From the NCBI RefSeq assembly GCF_017599305.1, contig NZ_JAGFWR010000026.1, positions 22,960 through 86,959 on the forward strand: a stretch of DNA of 64,000 nt, read 5' to 3'. A program made the position numbers and the translations under genes. Shown piece after piece: positions 44,676-55,623 of the stretch. The notes beneath the pieces were generated by a model. It ran no database searches. It was given only the letters and a program-made list of their open reading frames with translations, and was not told where the DNA came from. The DNA is from Micromonospora antibiotica. Its GTDB lineage: Bacteria; Actinomycetota; Actinomycetes; Mycobacteriales; Micromonosporaceae. Position 1 is the stretch's first letter; each line of letters starts with the position of its first letter.

Positions 44676-45076
44676 TCGGCGGCGGCACCCGTGGCGTCGG
44701 CGTCGACCAGGTCGCGGTCGACGAACGGGAGCTGCGGGCAGTCCTTCCAGAGCCGGTCTAGGGCGTAGAACTCGCGCTCCTCGGTGTGCTGGACGTGGAC
44801 CACCATGTCGACGTAGTCGAGCAGCACCCAGCGGCCACCGCGCTCGCCCTCGCGGCGGAGCGGCTTGGCCTTCTCGGGCAGCTCCAGCAACCGCTCCTCG
44901 ATGGCGTCGACGATGGCCATCACCTGGCGCTCGTTGGGCGCCGAGGCCACCAGGAACGCGTCGGTGATGGCGAGCTGGTCACCCACGTCGATGATGACGA
45001 TGTCCTGCGCCTTTTTGTCGGCCGCAGCCTGGGCGGCGGCCATCGCCAGCTCGTGAGCGCGTTCGGAAACTGTCAC
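44672..45076 (-). CDS. rsfS: ribosomal silencing factor RsfS
   Basis: 134 residues of the RsfS/DUF143 family, which binds uL14 and blocks subunit joining when nutrients are short. Conserved: AQDIVIIDVGDQLAITDAFLV, NERQVMAIVDAIEE, and GRWVLLDYVDMVVHV. Start GTG 45076 follows AAGGAGAACG. nadD lies 110 nt upstream on the same strand. Confidence 0.95.
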   Translation of the reverse strand: MTVSERAHELAMAAAQAAADKKAQDIVIIDVGDQLAITDAFLVASAPNERQVMAIVDAIEERLLELPEKAKPLRREGERGGRWVLLDYVDMVVHVQHTEEREFYALDRLWKDCPQLPFVDRDLVDADATGAAAE

Positions 45077-45186
45077 CGTTCTCCTTCGATCAACCGTGCG
45101 ACCCGTCAAGCGTCTCACACCCGACGCGGAGACGACTTGTCAGTTCTGGCCGGTTACCGGGATGAACTGGCGGTTACCGGGCGGAA

Positions 45187-45783
45187 TCACTGCTGGTAGA
45201 GCCGTCGTTTTGCGATGTACTGCACCACACCGTCGGGCACCAGATACCAGACCGGTTCCCCCCGACCGACCCGGTCGCGGCAGTCGGTCGACGAGATCGC
45301 CATCGCGGGCACCTGCACCAGGCTGACCGTGTCGGCGGGCAGGTGCTCGTCGGTCAACGCGAACCCGGGCCGGGTGACGCCGATGAAGTGGGCCAACGCG
45401 AAGATCTCGTCCAGGTCTTTCCAGGACAGGATCCGCTCCAGCGCGTCCGCGCCGGTGATGAAGTGCAGCTGCGCCTTCGGGCCGTACTCGTGGTGCAGGT
45501 CACGCAGGGTGTCGACGGTGTAGGTGGGGCCACCACGGTCGATGTCGACCCGACTGACCTGGAAACGCGGGTTGGAGGCGGTGGCGATGACCGTCATCAG
45601 GTAACGGTCCTCGGCCGGGCTGACCGGGGTGTCCGCCTTCTGCCACGGCTGGCCGGTCGGCACGAAGACCACCTCGTCCAGGCCGAACCGGTCCGCCACC
45701 TCGCTGGCCGCCACGAGGTGGCCGTGATGGATCGGGTCGAAGGTGCCGCCCATGATGCCGATCCGCCGGATGTCGTCCTCCAC
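45187..45783 (-). CDS. nadD: nicotinate-nucleotide adenylyltransferase
   Basis: 198 residues. It joins ATP and nicotinate mononucleotide in NAD synthesis. The nucleotidyltransferase motif GGTFDPIHHGHL is near residue 12 and the C-terminal ISSTDCRDRV fits the ISSTxxR motif. The short start at GTG 45783 gives the usual length; a TACGAT box ends six bases upstream, indicating a leaderless transcript. The nadD-rsfS order is conserved in the phylum. Confidence 0.96.
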   Translation of the reverse strand: MEDDIRRIGIMGGTFDPIHHGHLVAASEVADRFGLDEVVFVPTGQPWQKADTPVSPAEDRYLMTVIATASNPRFQVSRVDIDRGGPTYTVDTLRDLHHEYGPKAQLHFITGADALERILSWKDLDEIFALAHFIGVTRPGFALTDEHLPADTVSLVQVPAMAISSTDCRDRVGRGEPVWYLVPDGVVQYIAKRRLYQQ

Positions 45784-45789
45784 CCGATG

Positions 45790-45795
45790 ATCGTA
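45790..45795 (-). promoter_or_regulatory. -10 box for nadD (leaderless)
   Basis: TACGAT, CATCGG, then GTG at 45783 on the minus strand. Confidence 0.5.
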
Positions 45796-45854
45796 GGCCC
45801 GGCCCACCCCGCCTGAGCGGCCGGTGGGGATGCCGGGCATCCCCACCGGCCCCG

Positions 45855-48371
<2,517 letters not shown>

Positions 48372-48437
48372 CCGCTTATCCTGCCCGACGGGGAGCCGGC
48401 CGGGCTTCCCGATACGCGCGGCAATGGAGGATCAACA

Positions 48438-48656
48438 ATGGGTCAGCACCCCAAGGGCGACTTCGACCTGTCCCGGGCGGTCTGGCAGCGAGCCGAGGGA
48501 GACACCTCCGACAGCGCGGTCGAGGTGGCCTTCGTGGACGACCTGATCGGGATGCGCAACTCGGCCGAGCCGGACGGCCCGGTCCTGGTCTTCACCCAGG
48601 CCGAGTGGGACGCGTTCGTCGCAGGCGCGCAGGACGGCGAGTTCGACCTCGACTGA
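48438..48656 (+). CDS. orphan DUF397-like protein
   Basis: 72 residues. It retains the DUF397 layout (FDLSRAVWQRAEG, VEVAFVDDLIGMRNSAEPDG, VLVFTQAEWDAFVAGAQ) but is acidic and ends EFDLD. GGAGG lies seven bases before the ATG. Unlike the copy at 42810, it has no XRE gene beside it, so its regulator partner, if any, is elsewhere. Divergent from pepN. Confidence 0.85.
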   Translation: MGQHPKGDFDLSRAVWQRAEGDTSDSAVEVAFVDDLIGMRNSAEPDGPVLVFTQAEWDAFVAGAQDGEFDLD

Positions 48657-48778
48657 GCGCCGGACACCGACCCCCGGGCGGTAGGTGGCGAGACACCCTA
48701 TCCCCGGGGGCACCGGCCCGGCGGGCGTCCGGCTGGCCATCGGGCGGCCGGCCGGTCGACCGGTGTCGGGCCCCCGAC

Positions 48779-49171
48779 TCACCCGTCTCCCTCGCCCCAG
48801 CCGAGCCCGCCCGGACCGGGTGCGTAATGGAACCCCGGGTGGCCGGCGACGTCGACGCAACGCTCGCCGTCCGGGCCGACGACGTGACAGAAGAGCCGCT
48901 GCGCGGCCCGCCAGGAGCCGGCCGGTGACAGGGCGGCCGAGGCCAGCACCAGCTCCGGGCGGAGCAGGCTCAGTGCCTGCGCGTACGCCACCGCCGACTC
49001 CCGGGCCTGCTCCGGCCCGTCGGCGGCGAAACCCAGGTGCACGGTGAAGTGTCGGGGTGGCCGACGGGGACGCCGGATCAGCGGCTGATCCGGCGGGCGG
49101 ACCCCACCCGGCCCACCGGGCAGGTCGACCAGCCGCCGCTCCCGCCAGTAGGGCGGTGTGTTCTCCCGCAT
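48779..49171 (-). CDS. hypothetical protein
   Basis: 130 residues starting MRENTPPYWRERRLVDLPGG, with a middle part FTVHLGFAADGPEQARESAV and AYAQALSLLRPELVLASAAL. GGGGGAGG before ATG 49171 supports this start; the frame is open for 33 codons further upstream. One CHVVGPDGERC pair of cysteines near the end. No family recognised. It is divergent from the P450 gene, 228 nt away. Confidence 0.5.
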   Translation of the reverse strand: MRENTPPYWRERRLVDLPGGPGGVRPPDQPLIRRPRRPPRHFTVHLGFAADGPEQARESAVAYAQALSLLRPELVLASAALSPAGSWRAAQRLFCHVVGPDGERCVDVAGHPGFHYAPGPGGLGWGEGDG

Positions 49172-49399
49172 CGGGCCTCCCCCGTCGTCGAACCGGCCCC
49201 CGTGGTGGCCGTACCGCTGAGCCAACCAGGTTTCCGGCGTCGCGGGAGGGGCCAGCGGTCGCCCGGCCACTGGCCCACAGCCGACCCGGCCCGCCGCGGT
49301 GTCGGGGCCGACCGGGGGGATTCAATGCCCCAAAACCGGGTAGAACACCCAAGGCCGACCAGCCGGGTCCGCCCACCGTCACCGCGTCAGGAGAGCCCG

Positions 49400-50647
49400 A
49401 TGGCCACCACCCCGGCCGACCGCAGCCCGGAGAGCACCCTGGCGTTCTTCCGCGAGGGCTACCGGTTCATCAGCACCCGGTGCGAGCGCTACGACACCGA
49501 CATCTTCACCGCGCGGCTGCTGCTGGAACCGACGATCTTCCTACGCGGGCGGGACGCGGCGGAGCTGTTCTACGACACCGAGCGGTTCCGGCGGGCCGGG
49601 GCGGCACCCAAGCGGGGCCAGCGGACGCTGACCGGGCAGGGCGGGGTGCAGGGCCTCGACGGCGCGGCCCACACCGACCGCAAGGCCATGTTCATGTCGA
49701 TCATGACCCCGTCGGGCGTCGCGCGGCTCGGCCAACTCTTCGCCGACCAGTGGCGCACCCGACTGGCGAGCTGGGGTGGACCCGGCCCGGTGGTGCTGCG
49801 CGACGAGATCGGCCCACTGCTCCTGCGGGCCGTCTGCGCCTGGGCGGGCGTACCGCTGCCGGAGAGCGAGGTCGTCCGGCGCAACGCCCAGATGCAGGCC
49901 ATGATCGACGGGCCGGCCGCACTGGGTCTCCGGCACTGGCGTGGGCTGCGCGGACGCCTGCGCGCCGAACGCTGGATCGCCGACGTGGTGGAGCGGGTAC
50001 GCATCGGCACCCTGGCCGCGCCGGCGGGCAGCGCGCTGGCGGTCATCGCCGAACACCGCGACGCCCAGGGGCGGCTGCTGCCCCGCCGGGTCGCCGCGGT
50101 GGAACTGATCAACGTGCTGCGCCCCACCGTGGCCGTCGACCGGTACGTGGTCTTCGCCGCCCTGGCCCTGCACGACCACCCGGCCTGGCGGGACCGGGTC
50201 CGCACCGGCGACGAGCCGACCGAGTGGTTCGTCCAGGAGGTACGCCGCTACTACCCGTTCTTCCCGGTCGCCTTCGCCCGGGTGCGGCACTCCTTCGAGT
50301 GGCAGGGACACCACTTTCCCCAGGACCGCCGGGTGCTGCTCGACCTGTACGGCACCAACCACCACCCCCGGCTCTGGCCCGAACCGGAGCAGTTCCGCCC
50401 GGAGCGGTTCGCCGGCTGGCGCGACGACCCCTACGGTTTCGTGCCGCAGGGCGGAGGCAGCCACCTGGGCGGCCACCGCTGCGCCGGGGAGTGGATCACC
50501 ATCGAGCTGATGAAACAGGCGGTCGGTCTGCTGGCCGGGGCGATGGACTACCAGGTGCCACCACAGGACCTGGCCCTGGACCTGTCCCGGGTCCCGACCC
50601 TGCCCCCCAGCGGCTTCGTGCTCACCGGCGTCCAGCGCGCCGACTGA
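49400..50647 (+). CDS. CYP152-type cytochrome P450 (fatty-acid peroxygenase-like)
   Basis: 415 residues. Haem loop GGGSHLGGHRCAGE gives the Cys ligand. The I-helix reads INVLRPTVAVDRYVVFAA: the usual acid-Thr pair is replaced by Arg-Pro, the hallmark of H2O2-using CYP152 enzymes (P450 BSbeta, SPalpha, OleT), which hydroxylate or decarboxylate fatty acids. No reductase partner is needed and none is nearby. AGGAGAG precedes the ATG. Confidence 0.92.
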   Translation: MATTPADRSPESTLAFFREGYRFISTRCERYDTDIFTARLLLEPTIFLRGRDAAELFYDTERFRRAGAAPKRGQRTLTGQGGVQGLDGAAHTDRKAMFMSIMTPSGVARLGQLFADQWRTRLASWGGPGPVVLRDEIGPLLLRAVCAWAGVPLPESEVVRRNAQMQAMIDGPAALGLRHWRGLRGRLRAERWIADVVERVRIGTLAAPAGSALAVIAEHRDAQGRLLPRRVAAVELINVLRPTVAVDRYVVFAALALHDHPAWRDRVRTGDEPTEWFVQEVRRYYPFFPVAFARVRHSFEWQGHHFPQDRRVLLDLYGTNHHPRLWPEPEQFRPERFAGWRDDPYGFVPQGGGSHLGGHRCAGEWITIELMKQAVGLLAGAMDYQVPPQDLALDLSRVPTLPPSGFVLTGVQRAD

Positions 50648-50852
50648 GCCGCCCGGGCGCGGGATCGCCGGACACCGGCGGGTGAACCGAGGCGTACCGG
50701 GGAGCCACGCGGTTTGTCCCGGCGCGGGTGGGGGATGCCCGGGGACCGCCGTCACCGGGAGGACCCTTGCCCGCCACCGTCACCCGCCGGGCCCGCCGCA
50801 CCGGCCGGCACCGCCGTACCGGCACCTTCCAGGGCCGCTGGGCGGCGGGCGG

Positions 50853-51920
50853 ATGAGCGCCCCCGCCGCGCGGCCGGTCCCGGTCGGGTCCCGCCCCACC
50901 GCCACGCCGGGCGGCCCACCCCGGCTCCCCGTCGAGTACGTCCTGCCGCTGTGCCACGGTGACGACGACGGCCCGGACGAGCTGACCGGCTACCTGCGCA
51001 CGCTGGGCCGGCTGGTCGACGTGACCGTGGTCGACAGCTCACCACCGGAGGTCTTCGCCCGGCACGCCGCCCGCTGGCACGGCCTGCTGCGCCACCTGCC
51101 ACCCGATCCGACGGTGCACGGCGTCAACGCCACGGTGCGCGCGGTGCTGACCGGGGTGGCGGCGGCGCGGCACGAACACGTGGTGATCGCCGACGACGAC
51201 GTCCGGTACGACGAGGCGGGGCTGCGGGCGGTGCACCGGTTACTGGACACCGCCGACCTGGTCCGCCCGCAGCACTACTTCCACCCGCTGCCCTGGCACG
51301 CCTGGTGGGACACCGGTCGGACCCTGCTCAACCGGGCGTTCGGCGCGGACCGGCCGGGCACCCTGGCGGTGCGGCGCAGCACCTTCCGGGCGATGGGCGG
51401 CTACGACCCGGACGTGCTCTTCGAGAACCTGGAACTGGTCCGCACCGTCCGGGCGTACGGCGGGACCGAGGCCAGCCCCGCCTGGCTCTACGTACGACGG
51501 TTGCCGCCCGGTGTGGCGCACTTCCGCAGGCAGCGGGTCCGCCAGGCGTACGACGACCTGGCCCGGCCGGCGCGGCTGCTGGTCGCGCTGGCGGTGCTGC
51601 CCGGGGCGCTGGCCGCGGTGCTGGCCCGCCGGCCGGGTCTGCTGGCCGGCGCGGCGGCCACTGCGGTGGCGGTGGCGGAGGTCGGCCGACGGCGGGCCGG
51701 CGGATCGGCGGTGTTCCCCCCGACCACCGCGCTGGCCGCGCCGTTCTGGCTGCTCGAACGCGGGGTCTGCGGCTGGCTCGCGCTGGCCCGTGGGGTGGGT
51801 CGCGGCGGGGTCCGGCTGCCGGCCCACTCGGTACGGGCGCTGCGTCGCCAACTGACCCCGGTGGAGCCCAGCGACCTGACCCGGTGGATCCGCGCCGATC
51901 CCGCCACCCGGGGCCGCTGA
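50853..51920 (+). CDS. family 2-like glycosyltransferase
   Basis: 355 residues. VEYVLPLCHGDDDGPDELTG and VVIADDDVRYDEAGL (DxD metal site) with LAVRRSTFRAMGGYDPDVLF mark a GT-A fold enzyme. Two C-terminal hydrophobic segments (LLVALAVLPGALAAVLA and a weaker one) suggest membrane contact. Sugar donor unknown. The ribosome-binding site is weak (GGGCGG). The codons around its stop lie in a repeat unit copied three times downstream. Confidence 0.82.
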   Translation: MSAPAARPVPVGSRPTATPGGPPRLPVEYVLPLCHGDDDGPDELTGYLRTLGRLVDVTVVDSSPPEVFARHAARWHGLLRHLPPDPTVHGVNATVRAVLTGVAAARHEHVVIADDDVRYDEAGLRAVHRLLDTADLVRPQHYFHPLPWHAWWDTGRTLLNRAFGADRPGTLAVRRSTFRAMGGYDPDVLFENLELVRTVRAYGGTEASPAWLYVRRLPPGVAHFRRQRVRQAYDDLARPARLLVALAVLPGALAAVLARRPGLLAGAAATAVAVAEVGRRRAGGSAVFPPTTALAAPFWLLERGVCGWLALARGVGRGGVRLPAHSVRALRRQLTPVEPSDLTRWIRADPATRGR

Positions 51921-52019
51921 CCGGGCCTGACCCACCACCCGGGCCGCTGACCGGGACTCACCCGACCATCCCGGGCCGCTGACCGGGACTCACCCGGCCA
52001 CCCCGGGCCGCTGACCGGG
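51908..52019. repeat. 30-32-bp tandem repeat covering the 3' end of the glycosyltransferase gene
   Basis: CCGGGGCCGCTGACCGGG-like units recur four times with the TGA at 51918, 51948, 51980 and 52012 (periods 30, 32, 32). The first is the true stop. The remaining gap to the DUF4383 gene shows only that gene's ribosome-binding site. Confidence 0.9.
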
Positions 52020-52185
52020 TCCGACCGGCCGGCCATGGGGTCCGGCCGCCGGAGCCGGCCGGCCCGCCACCGGGCGGGTGCCGCAGCAGGTGGTCGGGGT
52101 CCTTTCGTCGTTTCTCCCGCCCAGGGCCGCCCCACCGCCCAGAATATGGAAATCGTCCGACCGTCGGCCCCTGGAGGTGACAGCG

Positions 52186-52668
52186 ATGGCCCACGCCACG
52201 CGACGGCCCGCCCCGGCCGCCCCGAAGCCCCGGGTCCAGCTGGTCGCCACCATCGTCGCGGCCGTCTTCCTGCTGCTCGGCATCCTCGGCTTCGTCCCCG
52301 GCGTCACCACCGGCTACGGGGAGCTGGCCTTCGCCGGCCACCACTCCGGCGCGGAACTGTTCGGGGTGTTCCAGGTGTCGGTGCTGCACAACCTGCTGCA
52401 CCTCGTCTTCGGCCTGGTCGGCCTGGTGCTGGCCCGTCGGCTCGGCGGGGCCCGGATCTACCTCACCGTCGGCGGGGTGCTCTACCTGGCGCTCTGGCTC
52501 TACGGTTTCGCCGTCACCCGGGACACCCCGGCCAACATCGTGCCGTTCAACGACGCGGACAGCTGGCTGCACCTCATGCTCGGCCTCGGCATGCTCGCCG
52601 TCGGGCTGCTGCTGTCCAACGACGCCGGCACGGGCGGCCGGCTGGACGTCCCACCCGACCGGGGCTGA
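52186..52668 (+). CDS. DUF4383 family membrane protein
   Basis: 160 residues, four helices. DUF4383 pattern: VFLLLGILGFVPGVT, ELFGVFQVSVLHNLLHLVFG, YLTVGGVLYLALWLYG, and NDADSWLHLMLGLGMLAVG. Function unknown, common in actinobacteria. CTGGAGGTGACAGCG before the ATG sets the start and removes an upstream extension. Confidence 0.92.
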   Translation: MAHATRRPAPAAPKPRVQLVATIVAAVFLLLGILGFVPGVTTGYGELAFAGHHSGAELFGVFQVSVLHNLLHLVFGLVGLVLARRLGGARIYLTVGGVLYLALWLYGFAVTRDTPANIVPFNDADSWLHLMLGLGMLAVGLLLSNDAGTGGRLDVPPDRG

Positions 52669-52677
52669 CCCTCGCGT

Positions 52678-53127
52678 TCAGGCCGCCACCGGCAGCCGCT
52701 TGGCGAAGCACACGCTGTACGGGTTGTCGACGTACTCGCCGTAGACCGGGATCGGCCGGTAGCCACAGGAGGTGTAGAGGCCGATCGCAGCCGGCAGGTA
52801 ACTGCCCGTCTCCAGGCAGAGCACCGAGTGGCCCTGCTGGAACGCCAGCTCCTCCAGCGCACTGAGCAACTGCCGGGCGATCCCCCGCCCCCGGTAACCC
52901 GGGCGGACGTACATCCGCTTCAACTCGCCGGTGTCGGCGTCGAGGGACTGGACACCACCACAGGCCACCACCCGGCCGCCGTCCACCACCACCAGGTAGC
53001 GGATGCCGTCGTGCACCACCGTGACCTGCCCGTCCAGCCCGCCGTCGGCCTCGCGCAGCTCCCGCTGCTGGGCGGCGACCAGCGCGTCGACCTCCGGGTC
53101 GGTGGCGGGACGGGACTCGATCAGCAT
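52678..53127 (-). CDS. GNAT family N-acetyltransferase
   Basis: 149 residues. The acetyl-CoA loop MYVRPGYRGRGIARQLLSAL fits motif A (R/QxxGxG/A). It begins MLIESRPATDPEV and ends near CGYRPIPVYGEYVDNP. Substrate unknown. TAGCGT ends six bases before ATG 53127, so this start is preferred over the GTG one codon earlier. Convergent with the DUF4383 gene. Confidence 0.9.
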   Translation of the reverse strand: MLIESRPATDPEVDALVAAQQRELREADGGLDGQVTVVHDGIRYLVVVDGGRVVACGGVQSLDADTGELKRMYVRPGYRGRGIARQLLSALEELAFQQGHSVLCLETGSYLPAAIGLYTSCGYRPIPVYGEYVDNPYSVCFAKRLPVAA

Positions 53128-53133
53128 CACCCC

Positions 53134-53139
53134 ACGCTA
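53134..53139 (-). promoter_or_regulatory. -10 box for the GNAT gene (leaderless)
   Basis: TAGCGT, GGGGTG, then ATG at 53127 on the minus strand. Confidence 0.5.
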
Positions 53140-53197
53140 GGCCGGGTCCGTTTCGCGGAGGTTTCCGGAAAACGACCCGGGCCCGACCGGTACGGGG

Positions 53198-54667
53198 CTA
53201 CTCCTCGTCGTCGTCCTCGTCGTCGTCCGGCAGGTCGTGCGGGGCCGAGGCCAGCTCGTCCTCGGGGCGCTGCCGGCGGGCCTTGCGGGCGGCCAGCCGC
53301 TCGGCCGCCGCAGGGCGCGACGACTTCTCCTCCAGCCGCACGTCGGTGCCCCGGTTGCCGGGGACGAAGTCGACGCCGGCATACAGGGTCGGCTGCCAGT
53401 CGAACTCCCGCTCGCCGATCCGGACCAGGTCACCGGGGCTCGCGCCGGCCCTGGCCAGCTTCTCCTCCACCCCCAGCCGGGCCAGCCGGTCGGCGAGGAA
53501 GCCGACCGCCTCGTCGTTGTCGAAGTTCGTCTGGCGTACCCAGCGCTCGGGTCGGACCCCCCGGACGGTGAACGAGCCGTCGGCCGCCGCCTCGATGGTG
53601 AAGCCGGCGTCGTCGACCGCCTTGGGGCGGATCACGACCCGGGTCGGCTCGGCCGGCGGCGCGGCACGGCGGGCCTGGTCGACCAGCTCCGCCATTGCGT
53701 ACGTCAGCTCCTTGAGCCCCTCCCGGGTGGCCGCGGAGACGTCGAACACCTGGAACCCACGCGCCTCGAGGTCGGGGCGGACGATGTCGGCGAGGTCCTG
53801 CCCGTCGGGCACGTCGACCTTGTTGAGCGCCACCAGCCGGGGCCGGTCGGCCAGCCCGCCGTACTCGGCCAGCTCCGCCTCGATGGTGTCGATGTCGGCC
53901 AACGGGTCCCGGCCCGGCTCCAGGGTCGCCGTGTCGACCACGTGCACCAGCACGGCGCACCGCTCGACGTGGCGCAGGAACTCCAGGCCCAGCCCCTTGC
54001 CGGTGGCCGCGCCCGGGATCAGACCCGGCACGTCGGCGACGGTGAAGGTGTGGTTGTCCACCCGGACCACGCCCAGGTTGGGCACCAGGGTGGTGAACGG
54101 GTAGTCGGCGATCTTCGGTTTTGCGGCGGAGATCACCGAGATCAGCGACGACTTGCCCGCCGACGGGAAACCGACCAGGCCGACGTCGGCGACGCTCTTG
54201 AGTTCGAGCACCACGTCGAGCCGGTCACCGGGCTCGCCCAGTTCGGCGAAGCCGGGCGCCTTGCGCCGGGCGTTGGCCAGCGAGGCGTTGCCCCGCCCGC
54301 CGCGCCCACCGCGCGCCGCCTCGAAGGTGGTGCCCACACCGACCAGGTCGGCCAGCACCGTACCGTCGAGGGTCTGCACGACCGTGCCGTTCGGCACCTT
54401 GATCAGCAGGTCGTGGCCCTTGGCGCCGTCCCGGTTCGAACCCGCGCCGCCCTTGCCGTTCTCGGCCTTCATGTGCGGGCGGAAGTGGAAGTCCAACAGC
54501 GTGGTCACCTGCGGGTCGACCACCAGCGAGACACTGCCGCCGTGCCCGCCGTCGCCCCCGTCCGGGCCGCCGAAGGGCTTGAACTTCTCCCGGTGGATGG
54601 AGACACAGCCGTGCCCGCCGTCGCCGGCCTGCATGTGCAGGACGACCCGGTCAACGAACGTCGTCAC
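53198..54667 (-). CDS. obgE: GTPase Obg (CgtA)
   Basis: 489 residues. Gly-rich OBG domain (GGPDGGDGGHGGSV), GTPase core with GFPSAGKSS, DVPGLIPGA and NKVD, then the C-terminal OCT domain and an acidic tail (DDDEDDDEE). Acts in large-subunit assembly and growth control. GTG 54667 follows GGAAGGA. It is third after rplU and rpmA, the usual order, but a strong hairpin lies between it and rpmA. Confidence 0.97.
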   Translation of the reverse strand: MTTFVDRVVLHMQAGDGGHGCVSIHREKFKPFGGPDGGDGGHGGSVSLVVDPQVTTLLDFHFRPHMKAENGKGGAGSNRDGAKGHDLLIKVPNGTVVQTLDGTVLADLVGVGTTFEAARGGRGGRGNASLANARRKAPGFAELGEPGDRLDVVLELKSVADVGLVGFPSAGKSSLISVISAAKPKIADYPFTTLVPNLGVVRVDNHTFTVADVPGLIPGAATGKGLGLEFLRHVERCAVLVHVVDTATLEPGRDPLADIDTIEAELAEYGGLADRPRLVALNKVDVPDGQDLADIVRPDLEARGFQVFDVSAATREGLKELTYAMAELVDQARRAAPPAEPTRVVIRPKAVDDAGFTIEAAADGSFTVRGVRPERWVRQTNFDNDEAVGFLADRLARLGVEEKLARAGASPGDLVRIGEREFDWQPTLYAGVDFVPGNRGTDVRLEEKSSRPAAAERLAARKARRQRPEDELASAPHDLPDDDEDDDEE

Positions 54668-54772
54668 GACGCCAATCCTTCCAGCGGGGTCCGGCCCCGC
54701 ACCTGAAAACACCCCCGGGCCCCGGCGCGACGGCGACGGGCACCCGGCGGTGGGAGCATCCCCCACCTGAAA

Positions 54773-54814
54773 CGGCGAAGCGGGCCGGGACCCGAGGTCC
54801 GCGGCCCGCTTCGC
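54773..54814. terminator. hairpin between rpmA and obgE
   Basis: GGCGAAGCGGGCCG pairs with CGGCCCGCTTCGCC (14 bp); the inner GGACC/GGTCC can extend the stem. It lies 8 nt after the rpmA stop and probably ends or attenuates the rplU-rpmA transcript. Confidence 0.85.
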
Positions 54815-54821
54815 CTTCGAG

Positions 54822-55073
54822 CTACTGCGGCACGATGCTGACGGTCTTGCGACCCCGCTTGGTGCCGAACAGGACCGAGCCGGCGGACAGCGCGAAGAGC
54901 GTGTCGTCGCCACCACGGCCGACCAGGTCACCGGGGTGGAACTTGGTGCCACGCTGACGGATGAGGATCTCACCCGCGCTGACGACCTGACCACCGAAGC
55001 GCTTCACGCCGAGTCGCTGGGCCGCGGAGTCACGACCGTTACGCGAGCTGGACGCACCCTTTTTGTGAGCCAT
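54822..55073 (-). CDS. rpmA: 50S ribosomal protein L27
   Basis: 83 residues: MAHKKGASSSRNGRDSAAQR, then GVKRFGGQVV and the RQRGTKFHPGDLVGRGGDDT core. It starts directly with the mature MAHKKG form, so no N-terminal cleavage sequence of the Firmicute type. It lies 11 nt after rplU. Confidence 0.98.
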   Translation of the reverse strand: MAHKKGASSSRNGRDSAAQRLGVKRFGGQVVSAGEILIRQRGTKFHPGDLVGRGGDDTLFALSAGSVLFGTKRGRKTVSIVPQ

Positions 55074-55084
55074 TGTCCGACGAC

Positions 55085-55399
55085 CTACTTCCCGCTGGAG
55101 ATGCCGGTCACCTTGACCTGGGTCAGCGGCTGGCGGTGACCCTGGCGCTTGTGGTAGCCGGTCTTGTTCTTGAACTTGTGGATCCGGATCTTCGGGCCCT
55201 TGGTGTGCGCGGCGATCTCGCCGGACACCGCGACCTTGGCAAGCTTCGCCGCGTCGGTCACCAGGTCGTCACCGTCGACGAGGAGCACCGCGGTGAGCTT
55301 CACCGCGTCACCGGGGGCACCGGTGAGCTTCTCGACCTCGATCACGTCGCCCTCGGCGACCTTGTACTGCTTGCCGCCGGTCTTGACGATCGCGTACAT
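55085..55399 (-). CDS. rplU: 50S ribosomal protein L21
   Basis: 104 residues, MYAIVKTGGKQYKVAEGDVI, KIRIHKFKNKTGYHKRQGHR, ending KVTGISSGK. Binds 23S rRNA with L20. It heads the rplU-rpmA operon. GGGAG is about ten bases upstream of the ATG. The 224-nt gap upstream should hold the promoter and leader; nothing specific is seen. Confidence 0.98.
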   Translation of the reverse strand: MYAIVKTGGKQYKVAEGDVIEVEKLTGAPGDAVKLTAVLLVDGDDLVTDAAKLAKVAVSGEIAAHTKGPKIRIHKFKNKTGYHKRQGHRQPLTQVKVTGISSGK

Positions 55400-55623
55400 C
55401 GGAGGCGGACTCCCTGTCGTTGAGGCTGCTGGCGGTCGTTCCCATGGCAACTCGCCGGGTAGCTGTGACACCGGCAGCGCGGGCACGCGGGAACTCGGCA
55501 CACCAAAGTGCGCCGCAGGAAAGAGTACGCCATCATCCACCCGCGCCCCAAACCGACCCCCCCTGTCGAGCGGCCCTCCCGGCAGCCGGGCGGGTCGACC
55601 GACCACACCGCCACCGACCGCCG

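Noticed and set aside
45147..45185. Short direct repeat GGTTACCGGG upstream of rsfS
   Set aside because: Only two short imperfect copies; too little to call an operator or repeat element.
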